Shown in pieces: positions 57,258-64,000 of a stretch of 64,000 nt of DNA. The DNA is taken from NCBI RefSeq assembly GCF_006152065.1, contig NZ_VDFW01000002.1, positions 186,001-250,000 on the forward strand, written 5' to 3'. The translations under genes and the position numbers were made by a program. The stretch comes from Amycolatopsis alkalitolerans (GTDB taxonomy: Bacteria; Actinomycetota; Actinomycetes; Mycobacteriales; Pseudonocardiaceae). A model generated the notes under the pieces. It searched no databases and had not been told where the DNA came from. It saw nothing but the letters and a program-made list of their open reading frames with translations. Position 1 is the stretch's first letter. The number at the start of each line of letters is the position of its first letter.

Positions 57258-58604
57258 TTAGGTGGCGCTCGTCGGCTGGTCCGCTCGCTCCGCGGGCGGC
57301 TGGTCCAGGAACTGGATCACGCCGAGGCAGCCGAGCAGGACGAGGGCGATCACCAGCGCGGCGAGACCGCTGGGCGGGCTGAGGAAGATGAACACCAGAA
57401 CGGCCAGGCCGACGGCCACGACCCGCAGTACCGTGCGATGGTCGTGCACCCAGCCGCCGACCTTCCCGGTCCGCAGCCCGGCCTTCGCGCCGCCTCGCCG
57501 CAGCCACGCGATCAGCCGCGACGCCCCGGCACGCAGGCGCACCGCGGTGACCGACGGGCCGGCCAGGAACGCGCCGATGCCGATGAGCAGGCCGACCACG
57601 AACGCCAGCCGGAGCCCGTCCCGCAGGAACCGCACGATGAGGTCGTAGGAGTCGGCCGCCGGCGCCGCGGAGCGGCTCGGCACGTTGCTGATCAGCACGC
57701 CCCGCACCACGAACAGCGCGACGGCGATCACCACCATGCCGGCCGCGATCCCGAATCCGGTGTTCAGCAGGGCACGCCGGTGGTTACGGGCGAGGTACAC
57801 GCCCGCGGCGAGCAACACGAGAGTGACCCATGGCAGCCAGGTCGCGACCGTATCCAGCGTGTTGTACGCGGACCTGGCCTTGATCAGGGTCGCCGCGTCG
57901 CCGACCGCGAGGGTGGGATGCACATCGGGCACCGCGTTCACGGCGGTGAACCCGTTCGCGGCAAGCCGTTGCTTGGCCGCCGTGATGAGCGGACCGAGGT
58001 CCAGCTGCACCTTGTCCCCGGCGATACCGATCGCCGACGCGTTACCCGACATGACGGCGTTGAGCTGTTCGTGGCCGCCTCGCAGGGCCTGGTCCCAGAC
58101 CGCGCGCACCTGCGGGCTCGCGACGAGGGTGCTGACCTGGTCATGCACGAACCCCTGCAAGCTCGACGCCAGCGGTCCGGTCAGCGAGTGCAGCCGGTCC
58201 GCGAGTACTGGGGAAAGTCCTTGCGCGGCAAGGGCATCCACCGCCTGGTTCGCGTACGCCTGCACGTCGACGTAGCCGAAGATCGTGCCGGTAACGCGAT
58301 CGGTCACCGCGGCCTGCACAGATGGCTGCTCGATCAGCGGGCTCATCGTGGCGACGAACCGGTCGGTGTTCGAGACCTGGTTGTGCACCCAGACCGTGAG
58401 CAGCGACAACGGCGCGAGGAGGCAGCCCAAGGTGATCAGGACCGCGGCCCCGGCGGCGCGCCAGTTCGGTGTCCGGCGACGGCGAGGCGGTGCCTTGCGC
58501 AGCGCCGCGACCTCCTCACGCAGCCGGAGCAGCTCGGCACGCTCGTCGTCGTGCAAGGGCACCATGACGGCGGTCTCGGTCTTGCCTGCGGTCGACTCGG
58601 ACAC
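57258..58604 (-). CDS. Large membrane protein with extracytoplasmic domain
   Basis: A 448-residue protein. A short acidic, leucine-rich N terminus (R-A-E-L-L-R-L-R-E-E-V-A-A-L) and an arginine-rich patch precede one helix (about 48-72). A predicted extracytoplasmic domain of about 170 residues follows (A-N-Q-A-V-D-A-L-A-A-Q-G-L, with V-D-V-Q-A-Y). Six or so helices then fill 250-430. It is common in actinobacteria but without a named function that I can recall. GTG 58604 is chosen because GGAGG lies six bases upstream; TTG 58616 would add four residues. Confidence 0.75.
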   Translation of the reverse strand: MSESTAGKTETAVMVPLHDDERAELLRLREEVAALRKAPPRRRRTPNWRAAGAAVLITLGCLLAPLSLLTVWVHNQVSNTDRFVATMSPLIEQPSVQAAVTDRVTGTIFGYVDVQAYANQAVDALAAQGLSPVLADRLHSLTGPLASSLQGFVHDQVSTLVASPQVRAVWDQALRGGHEQLNAVMSGNASAIGIAGDKVQLDLGPLITAAKQRLAANGFTAVNAVPDVHPTLAVGDAATLIKARSAYNTLDTVATWLPWVTLVLLAAGVYLARNHRRALLNTGFGIAAGMVVIAVALFVVRGVLISNVPSRSAAPAADSYDLIVRFLRDGLRLAFVVGLLIGIGAFLAGPSVTAVRLRAGASRLIAWLRRGGAKAGLRTGKVGGWVHDHRTVLRVVAVGLAVLVFIFLSPPSGLAALVIALVLLGCLGVIQFLDQPPAERADQPTSAT

Positions 58605-58616
58605 GTCGGCCTCCAA

Positions 58617-58856
58617 TCAGGGCAGCTCCGGTATGCGGTTCATCGACACGACTTGCAGGCGGAGGTTGGCGAGCAACGTGAGGATTCCCTGCAGGTGCGC
58701 CTCGTCGGTGACGGCGACGTAGATGACGGTCTCGGCCGGGGCCGACACGATCCGCATTTCTTCGTAGTCACGGAAAGCCCGCTGCGCGCGCTCCGACAGC
58801 CGCCCGGCGACTCGCACCTCGTACTGAAGGTCAGCCACGACGGTCGCCCTCGTCAT
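58617..58856 (-). CDS. Small conserved-looking protein of unknown function
   Basis: A 79-residue soluble protein with alternating strand and helix pattern (V-A-D-L-Q-Y-E-V-R-V-A-G, F-R-D-Y-E-E-M, T-V-I-Y-V-A-V, L-Q-G-I-L-T-L-L-A-N-L-R-L-Q-V-V-S-M-N-R). This recalls a small ACT-like or ferredoxin-like fold, but no ligand motif is visible. ATG 58856 overlaps the stop of the DUF7144 gene (ATGA) and the gene ends 12 bp before the next one, so it is firmly in the operon. Confidence 0.7.
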   Translation of the reverse strand: MTRATVVADLQYEVRVAGRLSERAQRAFRDYEEMRIVSAPAETVIYVAVTDEAHLQGILTLLANLRLQVVSMNRIPELP

Positions 58857-59311
58857 TCCTCCGCCTCGGTACCCGCCGTGATGACGGCCCAGATCACGAG
58901 GACGTCGAGCGCGATCACGACGATGGACCACAGCGGATAGGCGGAGAGGAAGGCGAGACTCGCGAGCGCGTTGAACCCGGCCAGCAGGACCGTGATCACG
59001 CGCGCCCAGGTGGCCCCGGTGAACAGGACGCCGCCCGTGACGGCCACGAGGGCGCCGAGGATGAGGTGCAGCCAGCCCCAACCACTGAGGTTCAGCACCA
59101 GCAGTCCCGAGGGGCCCACGACGTAGTAGTGGCTGTTGAACAGCGCGACGACGCCGATTATCACATTGAACAGCCCCGCGACGATCATCATCACGCCGCC
59201 GAACACGAGCTTGCCGGTCCACCGGGTCCCGGTTTCGACCGGCCTGGTGCGCGATTCCGGCACGTCGCGGGCATTTGCCGTGCCGGGACGCGGGTAGGCG
59301 TGCTGAGTCAT
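58853..59311 (-). CDS. DUF7144-type membrane protein
   Basis: A 152-residue protein with a disordered N terminus (about 30 residues) and four membrane helices (about 33-55, 70-95, 100-120, 125-145). It has G-V-M-M-I-V-A-G-L-F-N-V-I-I-G and L-N-L-S-G-W-G-W-L-H-L-I-L-G-A-L, characteristic of DUF7144. It is the first gene of a four-gene minus-strand operon of membrane and stress-type proteins. Function unknown. Confidence 0.8.
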   Translation of the reverse strand: MTQHAYPRPGTANARDVPESRTRPVETGTRWTGKLVFGGVMMIVAGLFNVIIGVVALFNSHYYVVGPSGLLVLNLSGWGWLHLILGALVAVTGGVLFTGATWARVITVLLAGFNALASLAFLSAYPLWSIVVIALDVLVIWAVITAGTEAEE

Positions 59312-59413
59312 TTTCGGTTCCCACTTTCAGGGTCGACGGTTTGCTTCGCACGACGGCCAACGCTGGATCGCCGGCATGGGCGACCACTTCGCCCGCAGCG
59401 GATGAGATGCCGG

Positions 59414-60628
59414 TCAATGCGCGCGTTCCCGCGCGTGTGAGGCACGCCAGGCCGTGTACCGCGCGGTGCCGAGAGGTGCCGTCACGCCATGGGCGAGCAC
59501 CGAGAAGGCGACCGTCCAGGTGACTACGGTCAGGATCAGTTCGCGCTCGGCCAGTCTCGTCTGCTCGACCAGGATCAGCACGAATACGATCGACGCGAGG
59601 CCGCGGGGGCCGAACCAGCCCACGAACGCGACGGTCGGCGCGCGCGCGCCGGTGCCGAGCAGGGCCAGTGCCACCGGACCCATACGCGCCACCGTCAGGC
59701 AGGCGACCGCGTAGCAGGCCACCCGCCAGTCGAGCGCCGACAGCGCGGGGCCGAGCAGCACCGCCCCGAACGCCAGGAAGGTCAGCGCGTTGAGCAGTTC
59801 ACCCGTCCGCTCCGTCAGCTCCGTGCTGGCCGCCACCCCGCGCCCGGCGACCGTACGGTAAACACTTCCGGCGACGAAGGCCGCGATGAACCCGCTGCCA
59901 CCGAGCGCCGCGGCAGCACTGTAGGCCAGCAGCGGGGTGACGACGGCGTTGATCTGCTGCCAGGCCGGGTTCATCCAACCCTTTGCGGTGCACCGGCTGA
60001 GCACCCAGCCGGCGAGCGCGCCGGCCGCGACTCCGGCCGCGAGGCCGTAACCGATCTCGGTGACGACCACCCGCACCGGTCCGGCCTGCGCGACCCCCTC
60101 GCCCGACTCCGCGACGGTCAGGAAGATGATGAGCAGCGGGACGCAGATCCCGTCGTTGAGTCCGCTCTCGACATTGAGGCCCTGGCGGATGCCGCGCGGT
60201 ACCCGAGGGTCCTCGATCACCGGCAGGCTGAGCGCGGCGTCGGTGGGTGCCAGCACGGTCGCCAGAGCGGCGGCGACCCACGGGTCGAGGCCAGGGAAGA
60301 TCGCCACGGCGGCCAACGTCCCGGCACCGACGCTCAGCGGGAGACCGATGCCGAGCAGGCGCGCCGGCAGCGCGCGTTCGCGCCACAGGCCGCCCATCGA
60401 AACGGCGGACGCGTCGGTGAACAGCACCACCGCGAGCGTGGCTTCGGCGAGCACCCGGACACTTTCGTTCGCCGCGCCGTCGGGCACGAAATCGCCTGCC
60501 TGGCCGAGCAGCGCGCCGGCGGCGACGAAGACGATCGCGCGTGAGACCACAGTGGACCGCAGGCGCGCGGACAGCGCGCCATAGCCGATCAGCACCAGCG
60601 CGGCAATGGGGAAGACCCAAGCGTTCAT
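59414..60628 (-). CDS. CPA1-family cation/proton antiporter
   Basis: A 404-residue antiporter with about 12 hydrophobic helices. CPA-type motifs are T-D-A-S-A-V-S-M near helix 3, L-A-P-T-D-A-A-L-S-L-P-V with the likely ion-binding Asp, and E-S-G-L-N-D-G-I-C-V-P with the paired N-D of electroneutral Na+/H+ exchangers. W-F-G-P-R-G-L-A-S appears near the C terminus. There is no long cytoplasmic tail. ATG 60628 is preceded by AGGAGGGG. It should exchange Na+ or K+ for H+ in pH or osmotic homeostasis, fitting the stress-type block. Confidence 0.88.
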   Translation of the reverse strand: MNAWVFPIAALVLIGYGALSARLRSTVVSRAIVFVAAGALLGQAGDFVPDGAANESVRVLAEATLAVVLFTDASAVSMGGLWRERALPARLLGIGLPLSVGAGTLAAVAIFPGLDPWVAAALATVLAPTDAALSLPVIEDPRVPRGIRQGLNVESGLNDGICVPLLIIFLTVAESGEGVAQAGPVRVVVTEIGYGLAAGVAAGALAGWVLSRCTAKGWMNPAWQQINAVVTPLLAYSAAAALGGSGFIAAFVAGSVYRTVAGRGVAASTELTERTGELLNALTFLAFGAVLLGPALSALDWRVACYAVACLTVARMGPVALALLGTGARAPTVAFVGWFGPRGLASIVFVLILVEQTRLAERELILTVVTWTVAFSVLAHGVTAPLGTARYTAWRASHARERAH

Positions 60629-60760
60629 CGCCCCTCCTGGCCGCATCGCAGCACCGGGCGGCCGGGGAGAGCTCACCTTCCGCAGATGAGGCCGTGCCGC
60701 AACCGGGCCCGGATGCTCGCGGCGAGCGGCGTCCCACGCCGCGGAGAACGGAGGCAACCT

Positions 60761-61306
60761 ATGACGATCGGACCTGTACAGCTCGTCGTGCTGGGATTCC
60801 CCGACCCGGACTTCCACGGCGCGATCATCGAGGAACTGGAGCGCCTGCGGGAGACCAACACGATCCGGGTGATCGACGCACTGGCGGTGCACAAGGACGT
60901 CGACGGCGCGATCGAGGTCGCGCACCTGAGCAACATCAGCGACGAGGAAGCCATCGAACTCGGCAGCAAGATCGGCGCGCTGATCGGGCTCGGCATCGAG
61001 GGCGAGGAAGGCATGGCGGCCGGCGCGGTCGCGGGCGCGGAGGCGGCCGCGGACGGTATCGAGGCCTTCTCCGACGAGGACGCCTGGGACGTGCTGGCTG
61101 ACATCCCGGACGGCACGGCCGCCGCCCTGCTCCTGCTGGAGCACCGGTGGGCCATCCCGCTGCGCGATGCCGTCGCGGCGACCGGCGGCTTCCGCCTCGC
61201 CGACAGTTTCATCAGCCCGCTGGACCTGATCGCCATCGGTCTGGTCACCGCGGACGAAGCCGAACAGCTGCACGCGCTGGAAACACCCACACCTAGTCAC
61301 ACCTGA
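60761..61306 (+). CDS. DUF6325-family protein
   Basis: A 181-residue protein. It has V-Q-L-V-V-L-G-F-P at the N terminus, L-E-R-L-R-E-T-N-T-I-R-V-I-D-A-L-A-V-H-K-D, an Ala/Gly-rich low-complexity centre (M-A-A-G-A-V-A-G-A-E-A-A-A-D-G) and A-A-L-L-L-L-E-H-R-W-A, matching the actinobacterial DUF6325 pattern. The centre may associate with membranes. GGAGGCAACCT precedes ATG 60761. It is the first gene of a plus-strand unit with the small peptide and lipid kinase. Confidence 0.75.
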   Translation: MTIGPVQLVVLGFPDPDFHGAIIEELERLRETNTIRVIDALAVHKDVDGAIEVAHLSNISDEEAIELGSKIGALIGLGIEGEEGMAAGAVAGAEAAADGIEAFSDEDAWDVLADIPDGTAAALLLLEHRWAIPLRDAVAATGGFRLADSFISPLDLIAIGLVTADEAEQLHALETPTPSHT

Positions 61307-61322
61307 GTGAGGAGGCAGGACG

Positions 61323-61397
61323 ATGTTCGGGTCTCGCAGGGTTTCCCGCCGCACGTCGCGGCGGACCGCGCGGCGTCTCGTGCGCAGGCGGCGCTGA
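61323..61397 (+). CDS. Arginine-rich 24-residue peptide
   Basis: ATG 61323 follows GAGGAGGCAGGACG, an ideal ribosome binding site. The product begins M-F-G-S-R-R-V-S-R-R and has 13 arginines in 24 residues. Its stop (61395-61397) is two bases before GTG 61400 of the lipid kinase gene, so ribosomes finishing it could restart there. It may act as a leader that couples kinase translation, or as a basic peptide in its own right. Confidence 0.55.
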   Translation: MFGSRRVSRRTSRRTARRLVRRRR

Positions 61398-61399
61398 AC

Positions 61400-62788
61400 G
61401 TGGCGGGCCGCGGGTACGGCGTGGGCGCTCTGGGCGCGCCGGCCGGAGCACATGCGGCCGCGCGCCCGGCCCTGCCGCGGCGCGCGGCCGCCGCGGTCGC
61501 CTTGCTCTGCCTGCCCGCGGCCCTTGCCGTGGTGGTGTGGAGTCTGATCCGCAGCCCGCTCCAGCTCGTACTCGGGCTGGTCTTGATCCTGCTGGCCGTG
61601 ACCGCGGCCTGGACCGCGCTGGTGCATCACGGCGTCTCCCGGCTACTGGCGGCGATCGCGGCGCTGGTGGCTCTCGCGGCCACCGTCGCGTTGCCGGACA
61701 TACGGGTGGTCGCGGTGATCGCGGTCCTCACCGGCTTGACCGTTCTTTCCGCCGCCACGGCCGAACTCGCGATCGCCCACGACCTCACGCCTGCCACCAC
61801 AACGCGGGCCGTCGGCCCCGCTCGCCACGGTGCGCTGTTGATGAACCCGTGGTCGGGTGGCGGGAAGGTGGCACGCTTCGAACTCGAAGACAAGGCTCGC
61901 GAGCTGGGCGTCACCCCGATCGTCCTGCGGCGCGGGCAAGATCTGCGGAAGCTGGCCGAACAGGCGGTGGCCGACGGCGCCGACGTGCTGGGCATGGCGG
62001 GTGGGGACGGGTCGCAGGCACTGGTCGCCGACGTCGCTCGGCGGCATGGCGTCGCGTTCGTGTGCGTACCGGCCGGGACCCGCAACCACTTCGCACTCGA
62101 TCTCGGTCTGGACCGCGACGACGTGCCGGCGGCGCTCGCCGCTTTCGGGGACGCGCTCGAACGACGAGTCGATCTCGCCCTGCTCGGCGACCTCGTGTTC
62201 GTCAACAACGTTTCGCTCGGCGTGTACGCGACGGTCGTGCAGTCCGGGGCGTACCGGGACGCCAAGCTGACGACCACGACCCAGCTACTGCCCGACCTGC
62301 TCGGCCCGCAGGCACCGGGCTTCGACCTGCGCTTCACCCGCCCCGACGGTTCCGCCGCGCAGGCAGCGGACATCGTTTTGGTGTCGAACGGCGCGTATCA
62401 CCTCGAGAGCCTCCGCGGGTTCGGCACCCGCGGCAGCCTCGACGCGGGGGTGCTGGGTGTGGTGACGGTGACCGTGGACCGCGCCCGGGACGTCACGGCC
62501 CTCCTGTCCGCCGAGGCCGCCGGAACCCTCAGGCATTTCCGCGGCTACCGCGACTGGACCGCGCGCGAGTTCGAGATCGACTCCGGGCAGCCGCTGCTCG
62601 ATGTCGGTGTGGACGGCGAAGCGCTGCGGTTGCCACCGCCGCTGCGTTTCCGGTCCCTGCCCGGTGCGCTGCGAGTGCGCGTCCCCGCCGGACTGGCCGG
62701 CGGCGCGGCACCGCCTACCCGTCCGGCGGAGGGGTTCACCGCCCTGTGGCAGGTCCTGTGGGGCCGTCCAGCGCGTCGTCGAGCGTGA
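61400..62788 (+). CDS. Diacylglycerol kinase-type lipid kinase with N-terminal membrane region
   Basis: A 462-residue protein. The first 130 residues contain about four hydrophobic helices. From about 137 a DAGK catalytic domain follows: L-L-M-N-P-W-S-G-G-G-K, G-M-A-G-G-D-G-S-Q-A-L-V (nucleotide-binding G-G-D-G), P-A-G-T-R-N-H-F-A-L-D-L-G-L and V-N-N-V-S-L-G-V-Y, with a C-terminal D-V-G-V-D-G-E. It should phosphorylate a lipid alcohol at the membrane. GTG 61400 is chosen for coupling to the tiny upstream gene; GTG 61307 would place the ribosome binding site inside the coding region. Its end overlaps the GH15 gene by 53 bp, tail to tail. Confidence 0.85.
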   Translation: MAGRGYGVGALGAPAGAHAAARPALPRRAAAAVALLCLPAALAVVVWSLIRSPLQLVLGLVLILLAVTAAWTALVHHGVSRLLAAIAALVALAATVALPDIRVVAVIAVLTGLTVLSAATAELAIAHDLTPATTTRAVGPARHGALLMNPWSGGGKVARFELEDKARELGVTPIVLRRGQDLRKLAEQAVADGADVLGMAGGDGSQALVADVARRHGVAFVCVPAGTRNHFALDLGLDRDDVPAALAAFGDALERRVDLALLGDLVFVNNVSLGVYATVVQSGAYRDAKLTTTTQLLPDLLGPQAPGFDLRFTRPDGSAAQAADIVLVSNGAYHLESLRGFGTRGSLDAGVLGVVTVTVDRARDVTALLSAEAAGTLRHFRGYRDWTAREFEIDSGQPLLDVGVDGEALRLPPPLRFRSLPGALRVRVPAGLAGGAAPPTRPAEGFTALWQVLWGRPARRRA

Positions 62789-64000
62789 GGGCGGCGTCGA
62801 TCAGCGAAAGGTGCGTGAACGCCTGCGGGAAGTTGCCGATCTGCTCCCCGGTCAGCGCGATCTCCTCCGAGTACAGGCCGACGTGGTTGGCGTAGGTGAG
62901 CATCTTCTCGAACACCTGCCGCGCGTGTTCGAGCCGGCCGGCCCGCGCGAGTGCCGAGATGTAGGCGAAGGTGCACAGGGAGAATGTGCCCTCCTGCCCG
63001 CGCAGTCCGTCCGGTGAGGCCTCGGGGTTGTAGCGGTAGACCAGGCTGTCGGTCACGAGCTCGGCGTCCATTGCGTCCAATGTGGACAGCCAGCGGGGGT
63101 CGCGGGGTGCGACGAAGCCGACCGTCGGCATCCGCAGCAGGGCTGCGTCCAGTACCTCCGTGTGGTAGTGCTGGACGAACGCCTGCCGGTCCTCGTTCCA
63201 GCCCTGGCGCATGACCTGCTCGTAGATCGCGTCGCGTTCGCGTGTCCACCGCTCCAGCGGCGCCGGGCGTCCGTGCGCCATCGCCAGTCGGATGCCGCGA
63301 TCCAGCGCGACCCAGGACATCAACCTGCCGTAGGTGAAGGGCCGGCGCCCGCCCCGGGTCTCCCAGATGCCTTCCTCCGGCTGGTCCCAGCGCTCGGCGA
63401 GCCAGTCGAGGACCTCCCGGATGGCGAGCCAGCCGCGGTAGGGTATCTCGAGCCCGGCCCGGTCGCCGACGAACACGCTGTCGAGCGCCTCGCCGTAGAT
63501 GTCGAGCTGGAGCTGCGCCGCGGCGCCGTTGCCGAGCCGGACCGGACGCGACCCGCGATAGCCCGACCAATGGTCGAGGATCTCCTCTTTGAGATCGGTG
63601 GAACCGTCGACGCGGTACATGATGTTGAGCGGTCCGCCTGCTCCGCCGGCGCGCTCCCGGATCCGGTCGCCGAGCCATACCCCGAACCGCTCGGCCTCCC
63701 CGGAGAAACCGAGCGCCAGCAGCGCGTACACCGAGAACGACGCGTCGCGGACCCATGTGTAGCGGTAGTCCCAGTTCCGTTCGCCACCCACCTGTTCGGG
63801 CAGCGCCATGGTGGGTGCGGCGACCAGCCCACCGGTCGGGGCGTAGGTCATCAGCTTCAGCGTGATCGCGGACCGCGCCACGACCTGCCGCCACCGCCCG
63901 AGGTAGGTGCACCGCGCGAGCCACGACCGCCAGTAACGCACCGTTTCGTCGAACAGGCGCTGGAAGTCCGCCACGCGCACCTCGCGGGGCGGGCCGTCGG
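62736..64000 (-). CDS. GH15-family glycosidase (trehalase or glucoamylase type), N terminus beyond the window
   Basis: About 420 C-terminal residues of a protein that stays open through the right edge; family members have about 600-680 residues. The (alpha/alpha)6 barrel is visible: L-K-L-M-T-Y-A-P-T-G-G-L-V-A-A-P-T-M-A-L-P-E, N-W-D-Y-R-Y-T-W-V-R-D-A-S-F with the substrate-binding region, Y-R-G-S-R-P-V-R-L-G-N-A-like, G-I-W-E-T-R-G with the likely acid Glu, and a C-terminal E-E-I-A-L-T-G-E-Q-I-G-N-F-P-Q-A-F-T-H with the base Glu. Bacterial relatives of this layout hydrolyse trehalose or maltooligosaccharides. Cytoplasmic by appearance. Confidence 0.87.
   Translation of the reverse strand, partial: DGPPREVRVADFQRLFDETVRYWRSWLARCTYLGRWRQVVARSAITLKLMTYAPTGGLVAAPTMALPEQVGGERNWDYRYTWVRDASFSVYALLALGFSGEAERFGVWLGDRIRERAGGAGGPLNIMYRVDGSTDLKEEILDHWSGYRGSRPVRLGNGAAAQLQLDIYGEALDSVFVGDRAGLEIPYRGWLAIREVLDWLAERWDQPEEGIWETRGGRRPFTYGRLMSWVALDRGIRLAMAHGRPAPLERWTRERDAIYEQVMRQGWNEDRQAFVQHYHTEVLDAALLRMPTVGFVAPRDPRWLSTLDAMDAELVTDSLVYRYNPEASPDGLRGQEGTFSLCTFAYISALARAGRLEHARQVFEKMLTYANHVGLYSEEIALTGEQIGNFPQAFTHLSLIDAALTLDDALDGPTGPATGR

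Noticed and set aside
60629-61630. N-terminal extension of the antiporter by over 300 residues through an open frame
   Set aside because: The extension is antisense to the DUF6325 gene and the antiporter has a proper ATG with strong ribosome binding site at 60628.
1-64000. CRISPR arrays, tRNA or rRNA genes, transposases, phage integration sites
   Set aside because: Looked for by eye on both strands; no regular direct repeats with spacers, cloverleaf-type sequences or transposase motifs were found.

Overview
The window is about 70% G+C, uses many GTG and some TTG starts, and is packed with short overlapping operons of the ATGA/GTGA type. The gene families (several PucR regulators, KTSC, DUF6069, DUF6325 and DUF7144 proteins, GAF-ANTAR proteins, an AurF-type diiron oxygenase, type VII secretion-like small proteins) point to a filamentous actinomycete. 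Amycolatopsis or another Pseudonocardiaceae member is my best guess, by inference only. No tRNA, rRNA, CRISPR array, intact transposase or phage gene was recognised.

Left part (1-15 kb). A universal stress protein gene has DosR-like boxes upstream, followed by the C-terminal remnant of an ECF42 sigma factor. A five-gene catabolic operon comes next: MHS-type transporter, PucR regulator, CitE-like lyase, acyl-CoA dehydrogenase, family III CoA transferase. A small HTH protein and a Clp-N domain protein are preceded by two 16-bp palindromes. The proline catabolic locus consists of a PruC-like PucR regulator divergent from P5C dehydrogenase and proline dehydrogenase. An oxalate/formate-type MFS gene ends in a very strong hairpin.

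Middle left (15-34 kb). A three-gene ABC-2 exporter, a GH16 lipoprotein and a KTSC protein lead into a locus of 5-oxoprolinase-like genes. One cluster has biotin carboxylase, biotin carrier, PxpC, PxpB and a divergent PxpA. A second, diverged PxpC-PxpB pair sits under another PucR regulator. Three small genes with type VII secretion-like features lie between the two sets. A noncanonical CoA transferase, a DHA2 drug exporter, and a LysR/aldo-keto reductase pair follow.

Middle right (34-57 kb). A CheB-CheR/PAS pair adjoins two convergent GAF-ANTAR proteins. The 38.3-40.3 kb stretch is decayed: an internally deleted HsdR-N-like gene, a frameshifted SDR, and GntR and AraC scraps. An AurF-type oxygenase and a ferredoxin-ferredoxin reductase fusion share an operon below a TetR-like palindrome. 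An inositol locus keeps the LacI regulator, tandem operators, iolE, iolG and iolH, but iolC is truncated and iolA is reduced to a stub. A sugar kinase, DeoR and GH4 set is next. A GntR-controlled operon follows (fumarylacetoacetase-type hydrolase, alpha/beta hydrolase, amidohydrolase) with helically phased half-sites. Two intergenic arrays with a 21-bp period and a GAGTT core lie at 47.5 and 54.5 kb. CocE-like and LysR remnants close this part.

Right end (56-64 kb). A block of small membrane and stress-type genes (SHOCT, HdeD/DUF308, DUF7144, a large membrane protein), a CPA1 antiporter, a DUF6325 protein, a tiny arginine-rich peptide coupled to a diacylglycerol-kinase-type lipid kinase, and a GH15 glycosidase cut by the window edge.
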